Positions 45,601 through 57,659 of a stretch of DNA of 64,000 nucleotides are shown here, piece after piece (positions within the stretch are counted from its first letter, which is position 1; every line of letters begins with the position of its first letter). The stretch lies in contig JANFAH010000001.1 in the NCBI GenBank assembly GCA_024663395.1, forward strand, positions 2,108,001 through 2,172,000. Direction: 5' to 3'. Both the position numbers and the translations under genes were made by a program. Below the pieces are notes generated by a model that saw nothing but the letters and a program-made list of their open reading frames with translations, ran no database searches and was not told where the DNA came from. Source of the stretch: Pisolithus tinctorius. Taxonomy: Eukaryota; Basidiomycota; Agaricomycetes; Boletales; Pisolithaceae.

Positions 45601-46774
45601 GTGATGCGCTGTTCCTGAGTGAATTCTCGTAGGGTGAACTTGCCCACCATTTCATCAAGAGGTCCTATCGGCACACAAACAAAAGAGATGTTGCTATGGG
45701 ACTTACAAAGCATGAGAGACGGGTTACGCGTATTCGGAGGCAGCTTGGCAGTCTTGCAGCTCAAACAACAGTCCCTGAAGCCGAGATATCGGACGCTTCA
45801 TCACCAGAACTTCACCATACCATGAACGCTCTACCATGCAATGCAATCAACCTCGCAAGCTTCCTCAAAGAGAATCGATCAGACCCTGCAGTGAAGGTGG
45901 GGCAAATGTGCAAATGCGTCTGATATTCTCTGATTCCCACTCCTGCAGGATTTCGTGCCAAGGATGAAAGATCATCTGCTGTCTCGACTACACGGTTACG
46001 CATATGATGGAGATGAACATTCCTTCACTGACGATGAACGTAATGACCTCCGAATCATTGGTGGCTTAAACTGGATTATTCAATCCACCATACTTCGCAT
46101 TAATTACACCACTTATGATGTCTGTCGTGGACAGGACATCCTGCGACCAGGTCCCAAGTGCTTCGTCATGACTCTATCCCAGGAAGATGGACCTGATGCA
46201 CATCCATTCTGGTATGCCCAGGTGCTCCGTGCATTCCACATTGATGTCCTTCATGTTGGTCCAAATGCAAGATGTCGTTCTCCACAGACCATGGAATTAT
46301 TGTGGGTTCGCTGGCTCGGAGTAGAACCCCAGTATTGCTGGGGTTTTCGTGGGGCACGGCTTCCTAAGGTTGGCTTTGTTCCAGAGAGCGATGACAATGC
46401 TTTTGGTTTTCTGGATCCTTCGCTCGTGATTCGTGCATGTCACCTCATTCCATGTTTTTCTGATGGTCGTACGACTACACTGCTGAGGAAAGGGTTTTCC
46501 GTTGCAAGGAATCCAACAGATGATGATGATCGATGTTCATTTTATGTCAACATGTATGCTGCTTTCCATTATTTCGCTCACATGTGATCACGGGCTGAGG
46601 AGAGTTCATAGATTTGTAGACCGAGACATGTTTTGTCGTTTTGCAGGGATAGGTGTTGGTCACGAGATACAATACCCAACGCCACTAATGCCTGGTGTCC
46701 AAGTCAATGATGAAGACGAAGACGATGAAGAACTGCACTCTGATGCCGAAGGCAGGTGTGCTAGCGCCAGCTAG
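42649..46774 (+). CDS. Plavaka-class DNA transposase, apparently intact
   Basis: A long multi-exon gene. The first exon carries a C2H2-like zinc finger (CASRTFSSAAALTQHRQQC). After Pro/Ser-rich linkers come the Plavaka core (PF18759) motifs in order: WMMAWQ-type helix with TNRLVDEVLFAGDF, FKRIWKSPVTGQEQRLYDE, FWSDSTQLAQFGHAKAWPIY, AHCKRELFHAIWMLLLDD, RIFTYSADYPEK, GSCPCPRCYV, VVDLMHEFELGVLKSILKH, FEGLFPPEHDAIIRTLL, TYKFHALGDYTRSIQTFG and FVPRMKDHLLSRL. All junctions I tested join in phase (for example PEK to TILATI, LVPTL to NTFAERLL). The acidic C-terminus may extend past 46774 to about 46975. The class belongs to the CACTA-like group of cut-and-paste transposons expanded in Agaricomycetes. 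I found no disabling stop, so the element could be recent or active. Confidence 0.82.
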
Positions 46775-47745
46775 TGTGACATGGATGACTCTGACATGGT
46801 TACAGATCACGCAAGCGATGGCTGGAATTCAGAGGAAAACAATGGTGATGAAGACGAGCAGTCCGGGGCTGCTCAGGCCAGCGAGGCAGAGGACGAGGAC
46901 GAGCTTGCCAGTAATGAGGTTGATCTGGATGAAGACGGTGCTAGTGATGACTCCGACGAAGGCATCAGGTTCTAATGTGTAACTTACTCGCCAAAATGAT
47001 AGGACCGACATCACAGTTTAAGCTAATCGCATGTCATTGCTGGTGCTCCAGGACAGTTGGACTGTTACCGGTACGTGAGACTAGGAAGTACTACTATCCG
47101 AGATGTGACACACGTAAGTATTGTCATGGTACGTCTGTAGCGCATCTGCAAAACTGAAGATATACTAAATGAATAACGACGCAACACTAATTCAGGTGGA
47201 CGGGATGTCCGACATCCCGTTACTGAGGACCGATGTCGCCAACTTGTAAGATAAAAAAAAGCGAAGAAAACTTAGAACGTGTGGATAGTTGAAGTTCGGT
47301 ACAGCTGGAACACCGAATCTCCCAACAACTCTGGCTCCGTCACATGGACCCGTCGTAGCATCGACCAAAAACACCGGTATGTCTCCCATGTATCCTGTCA
47401 AAAGAGATAATGCCCGAAGGGGCGGGAATGGATGAATGCCCTAGTAAGGGGAGCAGTGCGAGGTGGACAGTGAGTAGCACAGATCTAATGCGTCCCAGAG
47501 AACGAGTATATGAAATACATCACACATAGAAGAGACTAGCTAGTGAACAAATGGGATCCCATGACTCGGAGATGAGAATGTCTGCTCGTCGCCCCCGCAC
47601 ACACTGGCACCGCACGTGTGACTCACCCTCCGCGGCGCGATCCATTCTGCCTGCACCTAATTACAGTGCTAGTAAGCCGTGACTGAGTGCCAGCCTATCA
47701 CCATCTGCCAAAAATATTAAACTTTTATTCCTACATAAATATTTC
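46775..47745. other. downstream side of the Plavaka element
   Basis: An acidic open frame at 46781-46975 (DEDEQSGAAQASEAEDEDE) may be a last exon or 3' part of the transposase. A short palindrome, GGGATGTCCGACATCCC, lies near 47204-47220. No other gene is supported. Confidence 0.4.
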
Positions 47746-48100
47746 GGCACGCATTATCACAGTATTGTCAGGCATAATCTTCATGGGCCAAGTCTATGAC
47801 TTCCATAGCCATTGATGAACGAATCATACTGTATTGTAATGGTTATGCTGTCTGGTAAGCCAGCTCCAAAAAACCCGATGTTAAGGAATCTCTGTAATGC
47901 ATTGTAGACAAATAGACGAATTATGCAGATTTTGGCACGCATTATAATGGTATTGCCAGGTATGATCTTCATGGGTGAAGTCTATGATCTCCACGGCTGT
48001 TGGTGAATGAGTAATACTGCGTTACAATGTTCATGCTACCTGGTAAACCAGCTCTGGAAAGCCTAATGTTAAGACATGTCCGTAATCAATTCCAGACACA
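47746..48100 (+). repeat. two-unit tandem repeat, period ~188 bp
   Basis: Units begin near 47746 and 47934 with GGCACGCATTAT. Shared blocks include ATCTTCATGGG, AAGTCTATGA, GGTAA(G/A)CCAGCTC and ATGTTAAG. Divergence is about 20 %. Confidence 0.8.
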
Positions 48101-48439
48101 GAGAAGGCAGTGTCATCACATGCCATTTTCCTTCAAATTTCAAACCACTGACAGGGAATACCACATCACGTGGTTCTACGTGATGTACAAGGGACTACAG
48201 AAAGAACCGACTACAAAGTGCGTAAGCTGCATCGCTGTGACTTCGGTGGTTCGTCAACATGCCGCATTACAGTAACAGCCCTTCTGCGCTATAAAATGAT
48301 GAAACACTTCCCGCGGAGTCTGACTGCGATAAAGCAGCTCTCATGGATCAGGACTTCCATAGTCAGTAGATCATTTGCATTTTTAGCGGTACACCCACTA
48401 AAACAAAAAGGGGTGTAGGATAGAAGCGGTGCCATTCAA

Positions 48440-48740
48440 TCCTTTTCTCAGTTTCATTCGAGAAACCTCCCCTGACTGATAATCCAGATTCTGAACGAAA
48501 TCATCGAGCCGAACGTGCTTGATTCAGGGCATCTTCCTGAGCGGTTCATTGTACTCACCGATGCTAACCATGCCGTCCGGCAGGCGATAGACCGTGTGTA
48601 GTGCTCGCAGCGAGAACTCTGTACGATTTAATCGGCAATCCAACATTTACGAATGCACTAACACCAAATGGATTAGTTGCCACCACCGCACTGTACCACC
48701 AGACTAATGTGATCTTACCATGGCAATGCCGCGGGCAACC
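48440..48740 (+). repeat. direct repeat, left of the P450 gene
   Basis: Shares blocks with 51605-51930 in the same orientation: AATCCAGATTCTGAACGAA, TCGAGCCGAA, ACACCAAATGGATTAG and ACTAATGTGATCTTAC. Copies are about 80 % alike by eye. No open frame or LTR signature (TG...CA ends) is obvious. Confidence 0.75.
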
Positions 48741-49358
48741 TTACAAAGTAAGCTATAACGCAGTATGAGATATGATTTAGCATGTGCACCCAAGATTTAA
48801 TGGGGAAAATTGGGCAAGCCGCGGACCAAGTACTTTTGCAACGCGGATCAGGAGGCAGACTAATGTGTGATCGGGTCGGATCGGAACTGAAGTGCTGGAC
48901 ATTCAAAACCTTATTATGTACAGCAGGGGTCAGTACTATCAGCCATCAGTACTTTGTCAGTACTAGTTGTACCCACTGACCGGAGATTGGAAAACAATCA
49001 TCAAACCTTCTCACTATGTGAGTACCTGTTCCCAGTCCAACTCGATTCGACGAACCACCATTACGCCGTGGTGTTATCTCCCTGTTATATGACGGCAGTG
49101 GGAATGGAACTGAAAGATCTTCACCTGCAAGAGTCAAGGCTCGGTGGTGGAATTCAGCCGAAGGAGTCAGACATGGAATAGCACGGAACGATTCGGCTAT
49201 TCGTCCTAAGTACTAATCAGGCGTAGTATTTTCCGGATACGTTCCCTTCGTCCTGGGTGCCTACTCTGGACACTGACACTTGGTGCTGTTTCCGAGATTT
49301 AAAACGCACCCTCAGCATGTAGGCCCTCCGCACCCCCACAGCATCACCGTACGTCGAG

Positions 49359-51528
49359 ATGCAAGCTGTAACACTTGTTGCTTTTTTCCTTTTGATAACC
49401 TATCTCGTATTTGCCATCAAGAGACGGAGAAACAAGTCTCTCAGAAATGGTCTTCCACTTCCGCCCGGTCCAAGAGGTCTTCCCCTAGTAGGAAATGTTC
49501 TTGACATAGACATCTCTGCACCGTGGACAACGTACCAAAGATGGGGGAAGCAGTATGGTATGTGATTTCGACCAGCATATCTTTATCATGCATCTCAATG
49601 TATATTTGTAGGTGGGGTGTTATATTGTACCCTGCTTGGCCAGGAACTCGTTATCATCAATGATGAGGAAATAGCTCATCAACTGATAGTGAAACGGTCA
49701 CCTATCTACTCTGATCGCCCATATATAAATGAGTTGTGAGCCCTTCGTAATCATCTACCATTTACTATCCATTAACTCCATGATTCCACCGGAACCTAGA
49801 TTAGATTTCTCCACAGGCCTTCTCCCATACGGCAGCGAATGGAGGCTTCATCGAAAAATGTTTAACGATGTGTTCAATAAGCAAACTTCGAAGAAGTACG
49901 AAGCCGTGCAGATGGAGAAGGTGCACCAGTTGCTCGTGAACCTGCTCTCCACACCACTTGACTATCACAAGCACTTCACTACGTACGTAGTACTGACCTG
50001 CAGACCTCGTGCGGTTTGATGATCGTTTTCAGGCTGTCTACTGCAATCATTATGGCAATCACTTACGGATATGATGTTGCTTCCACGGACGACCCTTTTG
50101 TGGCCAATATGGAACATCTATTGGAGCTAGCCACAATTGAATTGGCTCCGGAGCGTACCACTTTATTTAAAGCTATGCCCTTCCGTGAGTCCATTTTTAC
50201 GACGGTTTTGCGGGACGATCAATGCTGTTTCAGTTGCATACATCCCGTCGTGGCTCCCTGGCGGACGGTTCAAACAGCAGGTAGCGGAGTTCCGTGCTCT
50301 TGTCAGAAGGGTGCTGGATGACCCAGTAAAATATGTGCAAGATGAAATGGCAGGTTTTGCAGTAGCTACGTGAATTCAGATATCGAGATATTAACGTCTT
50401 TCAGGCGGCCGGCACGGCAACGACATCATTTGTTGGCGACTTATTCGCGATGGAAGTTAGGAAGGATTTGGCTTCCTCTAAAGATGAATTTATCAAAGCA
50501 GTAGCCGCCACTGTATTCATTGGTGAGTTGGGTCTGGCAGTCCTATCGTAACACACAATTTATTTTCCAATACAGGTGGAGCAGAAACAGTGAGTTCATG
50601 TATATTTGCGCTGCCACCACTAACCCGCCGACGCAGACATCATCTACACTTCTTATCTTCCTTCTTGCTATGGTGTTAAATCCAGAGGCGCAGGCCAAAG
50701 CTCAAGAGGAAATCGATCGCGTCGTTGGAGATACCCGTCTGCCCGACTTTAGGGATAGAGAGAATCTTCCTTATGTTGAGGCTGTACTTATAGAGACTCT
50801 GCGATGGCACCCCAGCCTCCCCTTGAGTAAGTCACTTCATTAAATCGGGCGCAGAAGGCCTCACGGACGTCCCTCTGGCAGTGCTTCCACATACGACAAC
50901 GACGGCAGACATTTTTGACGGCATGTATATACCAAAGGGTAAGTCATATCCCTCGATAACTATGCTGCATCTCATTCGACTTCATGTAGGTGTGACTGTG
51001 CTAATTAATCTTTGGTATGAACTCTTTTTTTGATCCGGAATTTTCTTCATTTCCTGTGACCAAGGGCGATGACGCAGAATGAACTTCGTTACCCACACCC
51101 CGCTACATTCAACCCCGAAAGGCACCTGACTGCCAATGGAACGCTTGCTGAAGGTACGGCGTCCCCAAATTTTGGACTCGGTCGGTGAGTTTGGCGTCTG
51201 CGCATAACGAAGAGCGACAGCGCTGAACGCAGGTGGAATTCATAGTCGCATCTGCCCCGGCAGGTACGTTGCAGACCAAAGCCTTTGGGTTGCGATAGTA
51301 TCCATCCTTGCTACCCTACGCATTGGGAAGGCTAGAGACGAAGCTGGCCACGAAGTCGACGTTATTCCTGAGTTCGCGGGAGGGCTAAGTTCGTGAGTAT
51401 ATCTCCATCGACACTATTCGGACCCTTCTAACAGAAAGGTTAGACATCCCAAACCTTTCCGTTGTTCTGTAGAGGCACGATCTTCTAGGGCTGCGGAATT
51501 GATCTACGCAAGCGTCGGCACGAATTGA
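49359..51528 (+). CDS. cytochrome P450 monooxygenase
   Basis: About 13 exons. The start at 49359 opens a membrane anchor ([17 protein letters not shown]) and the proline hinge [15 protein letters not shown]. Further landmarks are [14 protein letters not shown] (helix C), the I-helix oxygen-binding motif GGAETTSS, ETLRWHP with the ExxR pair, FNPERHL, and the haem-binding [15 protein letters not shown] created by splicing (RR joined across an intron). Near the end is RHPKPF-type text ([14 protein letters not shown]). All canonical elements are present, so it should be an active ER-anchored oxidase of the agaricomycete multicopy type related to O-methylsterigmatocystin-oxidoreductase-like P450s. 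Substrate unknown. One junction (VQDEM to AAGTATTSF) needs a GC-AG intron. The gene sits between direct repeats. Confidence 0.88.
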
Positions 51529-51604
51529 CTGCAGATCGCGATTGGATCTGGGAGTCTGGTTGAGACTGCATATGTACCCACGTGATGTACCATATGCAAA
51601 CACT

Positions 51605-51930
51605 TTTCTCAGCTTTATTGGAGGAACCCTCTATGAAATGTGATCCAGATTCTGAACGAATCGTCGAGTCGAAATATGCTTGATTCGATTGTGCCAATGA
51701 TGAGCGAGAATGCCAATCAGCGTTTCCTAGATAACGATAGAACGTGACCAATTTTTGTGCGCAGTGTAAAGGTCATTTTATTCGATATTATATTGGGCCG
51801 TCCAGGCCGCAACCATCGATCAGGCCATGCGCATATACAAAATCCAGCATTTATGAGTGCACCAGCACCAAATGGATTGGTTTCCACCACCACACTATAC
51901 CTCAGGACTAATGTGATCTTACTATGAGAA
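51605..51930 (+). repeat. direct repeat, right of the P450 gene
   Basis: Second copy of 48440-48740, same orientation, beginning with ATCCAGATTCTGAACGAATCGTCGAG-like text and containing CACCAAATGGATTGG and ACTAATGTGATCTTAC. It starts about 80 bp after the P450 stop codon, with a copy-to-copy offset of about 3.2 kb. Confidence 0.75.
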
Positions 51931-52192
51931 TGCCTATGCTTGTGTCTAGTATACTTGCGAGTCATGGATGCTGTATCGAAACAAGGGAGTGCATTTTTCT
52001 TCATCGATAAAGTGCGATCATCGATCAGGAGGATTGCTATTTTTCATTGAACAGGTACGTTAATAAGGAGTATGTACGCTGCGGGACATACATAGAATGG
52101 AGGAAGCTGCTCCCGAAAGTACGGCATATATTAGGATCATGGGAAAAGAAAATAACAACGAAACTCGCAAGCAAAAATCACGTACTTGAGCA

Positions 52193-53550
52193 TCAGAGCC
52201 GGACGTCTCCAACCCAAACTTCACTACTGCGTTCATTCGTGGAAAGTAAACCACCCGTCAGGACGATGCGAGTTTTGCCTTCGGGGGTGACGTATGAAGC
52301 AGATGGGAACCACCCACGTGGTTCCGGTTTCTCGGATCCTATGGGATAACAAAGTGAGTGTCACTTCGTAAATAAGAGACAAACCAAACATACCAACTAT
52401 GTCAAGTTTCTTCCATTCAGTTGTGATGTTCTCAAGCGATGGACCAGGGGACGCAACGAGGGCCCACACGTCGTCCCAGAATTCGCCGGCGCCAGCATGG
52501 CCCAGCGATGAGGGATCTTTCTCACCGTAGTAAAGTAGCGCAACGGGAATTTTGTTATTACCATCCATGGAAGTGGAAGAAGGCACCACGAATGGGACGA
52601 GTCCGCATACAGAGCGGGGACCCGGGTAACCACGGGCCGGATCGGGAGACGGTGTGAGCGTCAACCAGGTATCGGCAGATGGTATGTAGACGTCGAGTGG
52701 TGGCGGGGTCACATTCGGTAGTTCGTATCCAGCAAAACCTGTGTAGATAGAGATCAGTGAGAACGTGGACCCACAAAATATGTTGGGATTGTTGTTGGTA
52801 GACGTACCGCCGAACCGGATGACCACTTGCTCTTGTACAGAAGGGAATGTGATGAGTGCGATAGATGTCCCTCCACGAGGTTCGCATGGAGCATCGGCAC
52901 ATTGTTTCCAGGTGTTGGACACCAAATCATAGGCGTGCAATGTTGCGAGACGACCCACGGATGGGCAACCCGCATGGATATACAGCTTACCCTGTACTCC
53001 AAGTATCGTATAAGTTCCGATGGGCTGCTCTTGAAGATAGAAAGCTGGCTACACCTACCCCTATGAGCGCTGAGGCGTGATAGCTCCTCAAAGCCGGTGC
53101 TTCTCCCGAATCATCGTTGGTAGATTCGAGCCTCGCCCAGATGAGCTGATCGATGTCCCTGAGGGCCTGATCTCCAACGGACGCTTTGAATATACCCGAT
53201 TGGAAACGATCGAGGGGAGACATGTTTACGCCTCCCCTGCCACCCCATAGATAGATGGTGTCGGAATGGGCATCGTAGGCGATTGTTGCGCCGACACGAG
53301 GCTCAGGGGATTGCCCTGGCTTGGAAGATGCAGCGGCGGAGCTGAGAACACGCCAGCTGTTATTGTTTTTCTCCAGAGAAGAACAAGACGCTGCTTCGAT
53401 ATCAAAAACATGGAGAGATCCGTCGACCGGGATTCGTGGGCGGTGTTCGCCAGAATAGAGCAGAAGCTGGCCGCGCGAGGTTACTGTCGCGCAGTGAGAC
53501 GACCTCGCTTTGGTGCTGAGCGAGCTCAGAAGCGTCCAACGGACAGACAT
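52193..53550 (-). CDS. Kelch-repeat beta-propeller protein
   Basis: Four exons, start at 53550 (MSVRWTLLSSLSTKARSS). Kelch-type repeats are visible: RSSHCATVTSRGQLLLYSG, then PRVGATIAYDAHSDTIYLWG with GG, then SYHASALIGGKLYIHAG across an intron, then PRGGTSIALI with VVIRFGG, then PGPRSVCGLVPF with VALLYYGE, and a last repeat PRGWFPSASY with RIVLTGG. The final exon ends SSEVWVGDVRL at 52193. All three introns join in phase. The fold is a six-bladed propeller, generally a protein-interaction scaffold. Fungal relatives include small cytosolic Kelch proteins without enzymatic residues. The gene is about 395 residues long and shows no lesion. Confidence 0.87.
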
Positions 53551-54236
53551 ATCAGTACAACTCGCTCTATGAGTTGGTATTCAGAGTTGCCAGCGATAAG
53601 ACCTAAGGCGTCATCTGACCCTCTGTTGGAATTGCATCATAACGTGGGTACAGAAAGTGCCGCCTGTACCAATGTGGAGGTTCCCTTCTTCCAAACGTGC
53701 ATCTGCCTTTATTGTCTCATATCGGGGCCCTCCTCGTGTCCGCACTTGCAGGATGAACGGGTCCTGGCTCAAACACAATAAACCAGACGAGTGTAAGCCA
53801 AGCTCCGGTGTCATGGAGTATGCACACAGCTAGCCTCGCGCTGGTCGTCAGGCAAGACAGGTTTACCACCGTAGTCGCCACTGGAATATCAAAATTAAAC
53901 AAATCAAAGGGAGTGTACGTACGTACTGTTGAATTCTTAATTATCATCATGGTTCCCCTGGAGGCCACTCATCGTCGCGATTTGGCAGTCCTTTTGTTTC
54001 CAGTTCGGTATGTATACCGCTTGGTCCTCCCTTTACTCCCCACTCCCCAGTCGGGTCCAGGTGTCCCTCTGTACATACCACCACAGTCTTCTCAATCCAA
54101 GAGCGGCCCATCTGTACCGGCACTTCGAACAGTCAAACCACCTGTATTCTTTTTCTCTGATCTGGCATCAGAACTCGTCCACATCCTGTATTCATACCCT
54201 CTCATCTAATACCCTGGTTCGACCTGCCCTTTCACA
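53551..54236. other. divergent intergenic region
   Basis: About 690 bp separate the Kelch gene start and the hypothetical gene at 54237. Open frames here lack support. Presumably it carries the promoters of both genes. Confidence 0.4.
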
Positions 54237-55019
54237 ATGGCTGCTTTTCCGCAAATATCACAATCTATCGCGACAGGGCCAGTCCCTGCCTTACTAGAGA
54301 CTGACTCTACCTGGAGCAAACGCAAACCCACCCATCTCGGTGTGGAATCTGCTGCTGTTGCCCAGCGGGGGTGCGTGCTGTCCAACGCACCGTCGCTGGT
54401 TTCCAATGGGCCGTCCGCAAGTGCAGGTTCGTCCCACTCGGATGCGCCACCCGAGAGTATACGGGAGCATGCCAAGCTCGAGCGACTCCGCCGAAAGCTT
54501 GGTGAGGAAGTCCCTGCGGATGCTGTGTTCCCACAATTGCCGAGCTCCCCCCACACACCTCGCACTACCGTCTCTAGGACACCTAAGACCCATGCCCGAC
54601 CACGCTCACGCTCACGCACTCGTACTCGTACTAGCCACGCCCGTGCCGAAGACACCCAATCCATTACGATCTCTATTAGTTCCGATGAGGGCTTCCAGAC
54701 CGTTACCCTCAGACCCTCTACTTCCCATGTCCGCTCTCCTCATCATCGCTCGCATAAGCCAAAGGGAGGCTACCATGCTTCTGCCCTGCCCCCTGTTCCT
54801 CATATCTCTTCCCACCTCCCCAAGTCATCTGATCATTCTGGTGGTATTGACGACGACTCCGGTCTCATCCGCCCACGTCAGCAGATGGCAGCAGGTTCCA
54901 AGATAGGGGGCTCAGACTTCAAAGCGGCAAGACGTGCAAAGCGGGAAGGAAGATCGGGTCATGGGGAAATCGGAGAGATGGTTGAGATGATGGGTTTCCT
55001 TGGTGGGGGCCGGATCTGA
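54237..55019 (+). CDS. disordered Ser/Arg/Pro-rich hypothetical protein
   Basis: A single exon of 260 codons, from MAAFPQISQSIATGPVPA to the stop at 55017-55019. A short helical segment, HAKLERLRRKLGEEVPADAV followed by FPQLPSSP, resembles a conserved motif in basidiomycete proteins whose family I cannot name. The middle is Arg/Ser dipeptide-rich (RPRSRSRTRTRTSHARAED). The end carries DFKAARRAKREGR and a glycine-rich tail. It is probably disordered. A degenerate copy lies at 57660-58210, which supports this strand and frame as the real one, because resemblance between the copies is greatest in this reading frame. Confidence 0.6.
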   Translation: MAAFPQISQSIATGPVPALLETDSTWSKRKPTHLGVESAAVAQRGCVLSNAPSLVSNGPSASAGSSHSDAPPESIREHAKLERLRRKLGEEVPADAVFPQLPSSPHTPRTTVSRTPKTHARPRSRSRTRTRTSHARAEDTQSITISISSDEGFQTVTLRPSTSHVRSPHHRSHKPKGGYHASALPPVPHISSHLPKSSDHSGGIDDDSGLIRPRQQMAAGSKIGGSDFKAARRAKREGRSGHGEIGEMVEMMGFLGGGRI

Positions 55020-55537
55020 GCGCAAAGGAGACGCAGGGCAGGCTGGTCCCGCTCATCGTCAGGTCGTGGTATGATATCTGATGGCCTTTATTCACGCCGA
55101 GGCAGGTCTTCTCTTCTCTAGATTCTCGATTTTCGCCCGAGAACTTGTATGCGACTCACAAACGAAGAAAAACCATGCGTGATATTCATGGACTATGCGA
55201 TAGATATTCTCATGCCTCTGATTTTCCCCGTACCAATTGTCCTTATGTATGCTTTGTTTGCTCTGTATGTACGATACGTTTTATAGTTAATCGATGCTTT
55301 CGTATGGGCTACAACGTCTGTAAAATCTCTACTGATACGGTGTGTATTTGGCCACAGCTGCAAATATCAGCAACAATCTCACGAGATCGGGACGAAGATA
55401 GCGTTTCATTCAGGAGCCCAAAAAATTCGACCGTGCCAAGGGACTGTTCCCGCCAGTTGTCCGAAACGATGCTGTCCTTGCCATTTACCCTCTGACAATC
55501 ATTATTTCCAGTGGTTCATATACAAAAAAGTCACTTA
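55020..55537. other. 3' intergenic stretch
   Basis: Nothing recognisable. It lies between convergently arranged sequences (54237 gene and F-box pseudogene). Confidence 0.4.
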
Positions 55538-56790
55538 CTACATATAGGCAACCACCATCTGTAGTGAGAGACAAGGCACGAGACAACAATCTCGCAACTC
55601 GCTAAAAACCATGACAAGACTTTCCATCGCCACATGGGCACCTGCCCTACCTAAAAATTGCACGTGCGAAGATGGCCGACCCGACTCCTTCCTCCTTGTG
55701 AACCGTTCAGTAAGGGCCCTGCCTTTCCAGTCCCAATCAAAACTGTCACAGACTAACGGCAATCTTTCCAGGGTTGCCCAGGTATCGACTGGGATTTGTG
55801 GCCAGTGGTTCCAGGTCCTCGGAATGCAAGGTTGCGTGACACACTCCAGAGAAAGCTTGGCAGAGTGTGTGCGCTTCTGAGTCATCAAGATCGATCCTAC
55901 TAGGAAATGAACTCCGCGGATTCAAAGTAAAATGGCAGACATGGCGAATTTTTTGGCCCAAACGTACCAAAGACAGAACCCGCGGAGGCGAGTGTAGTCG
56001 AGATGTTCCACCTTTGGCGCTAGGATGGCGTTCATGAAATCGTGGGCATCAACAGTCTCTAGCACAAGCGTCTGGAGAACCGGGAAGTTGAGAGTATCCC
56101 GTTCAAGCGCCCAATGTTGATCATGGTTGGAAGTGAATGCGAGTGTGGTAAATGATTGGGTGGGTATACCCATGAGGAACGACTGATCATGGATAGCGTC
56201 GACCGAGAATTTGATGGTGCTCGGTACCATATAATCCTAATAGATGTCGCACAAACTGATTGAAACATCGTTCGAACTGGTTGAGTTTGTGCATGACGTT
56301 GGATAAGACCTTGGCTACAACTTGGAGACTGAGGCTACGCCAGCGACCCGCGGTGGGAACAAGAAGGTCCAAAGCGTGACGTGCAGCGACTGTGTGAGGT
56401 AGGTAGCAAATTGTGGTGTCAAGAGGGCATTCACGACTCCTCTTCAGCTGTGTCGTCAAGGATTCGGGTTCCACTTTAGAACTAAGTGTCAACGCAATAT
56501 CACCCCAGAAACTGGGAGTTTCGAGGATTAAATCCCTCTAAAGCCGTGAAACCCTAGCCAATTCCTTCCTCAGCATGGGAAAGCTTTCATGAAAAAATTG
56601 ATACGGAATGGTCCTCGTCGTTGCGCTTCAGCACAAAGGTCAATATCCTCGTGAGGAGCTCCACAGGGAGATGGTTGATCAAAGAGGGTCGTGCTTTGAC
56701 AAGTTCGCTGATTTTATGTCTCTGAGTCTCTATAGCCACGCGCGAATGAGCTCGTCCATTATGCGTCCGTGCTGCAATCACGACTAACAT
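55538..56790 (-). pseudogene. F-box protein pseudogene
   Basis: The order of motifs matches the intact F-box gene at 63284: KISELVKARPSLINHLPVEL, then LLTRILTFVL, NEDH, a lesion, RVSRL, DLILETPSFWGDIALTLSS, QLKRSRECPLDTTI, RWRSLSLQVV and HKLNQFE. The reading frame is destroyed. After the F-box there is a TGA with a frame change. Where the intact gene reads SPFWRE, this copy has a TAG in place of the Trp codon. After HKLNQFE the frame shifts again and DVSISLCDIY runs into another stop. Downstream stretches (FPVLQTLVLETVDAHDF, EHLDYTRLRGFCLW) still resemble the leucine-rich tail. I infer an inactivated paralogue. Confidence 0.8.
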
Positions 56791-57640
56791 TGAGTTGTGT
56801 GGGTGATATAACTGAAATGAATTGAAGTGAACTTACAACTTCTACGGTGAGAGTGGGTCGACGTGTAACGAAGTGGTATTGTAAGGTTCGGACCGACTCT
56901 GTCAGCTGCACGTCTGGCACGTCGTCCAATATTCTTCTGACAAAAAATTTCAACTACGTGTCTCATTTGTGATTTAACTGTGACGGAACTCACGACAACT
57001 TAACCCGTCGATGCAACCTGCTAAGCAGAACTTGTGCTAAGGTTACGGTTGCAAAGGAGTGCGATGTTACTGAGAGGGTATAGGGGAGGCGCCGTAACGT
57101 GTTCACTCTGGCGCCATGGTCGACAACTACGACGCATTTCGCGCTGTGCTCCGAGAAGACAGGCACGTCGTCGTCCTCGCTGGAGCTGGTCTCAGCGCAG
57201 CATCGCGTGCACTCTGCTAGCTGTTGTTTGCGCTGTTCAAGTGGCCTTGTGGTGCACTTTCGTGAGTGACAGCAATCTTTCATTACCTATCTTTTAACCA
57301 TCCTGGATATAGGATGCAACGAAGCTTGCCTCTCCCGCAGCCTTTGCAGAACGCCCATCCACTGTGTGGTAGTTGTACCACCACAGACGAACGATACGAT
57401 CTCAGCTCTCAGCGTCTCTCGATCGAAACATATGTATACACATCCGGAACCCCTACTAATATTCTCGCGTTTCCTAGTGCCAAACGCGCCCCCAAAAGCT
57501 ATTGTGCTGCTTTGCGCCTCCTCAGACGAGCCAGCGAGAGTCGCACCCTCCGCTCAGACATTTCGCCTCGCCACACAGAATATCAACATCCTCTCGACAC
57601 GCACATTGCCCCCATGCACACCAGCCCCCGCTTACCCGAT
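56791..57640. other. intergenic stretch
   Basis: No gene is supported. Part of it is the 5' flank of the F-box pseudogene. Several frames are open but unrelated to known proteins. Confidence 0.4.
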
Positions 57641-57659
57641 AGAGATTACACGGAAGTAC

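Noticed and set aside
47197..47401. Minus-strand frame reading GYMGDIPVFLVDATTG
   Set aside because: Protein-like at first sight but only 69 codons, no start context, and a competing frame looks equally plausible.
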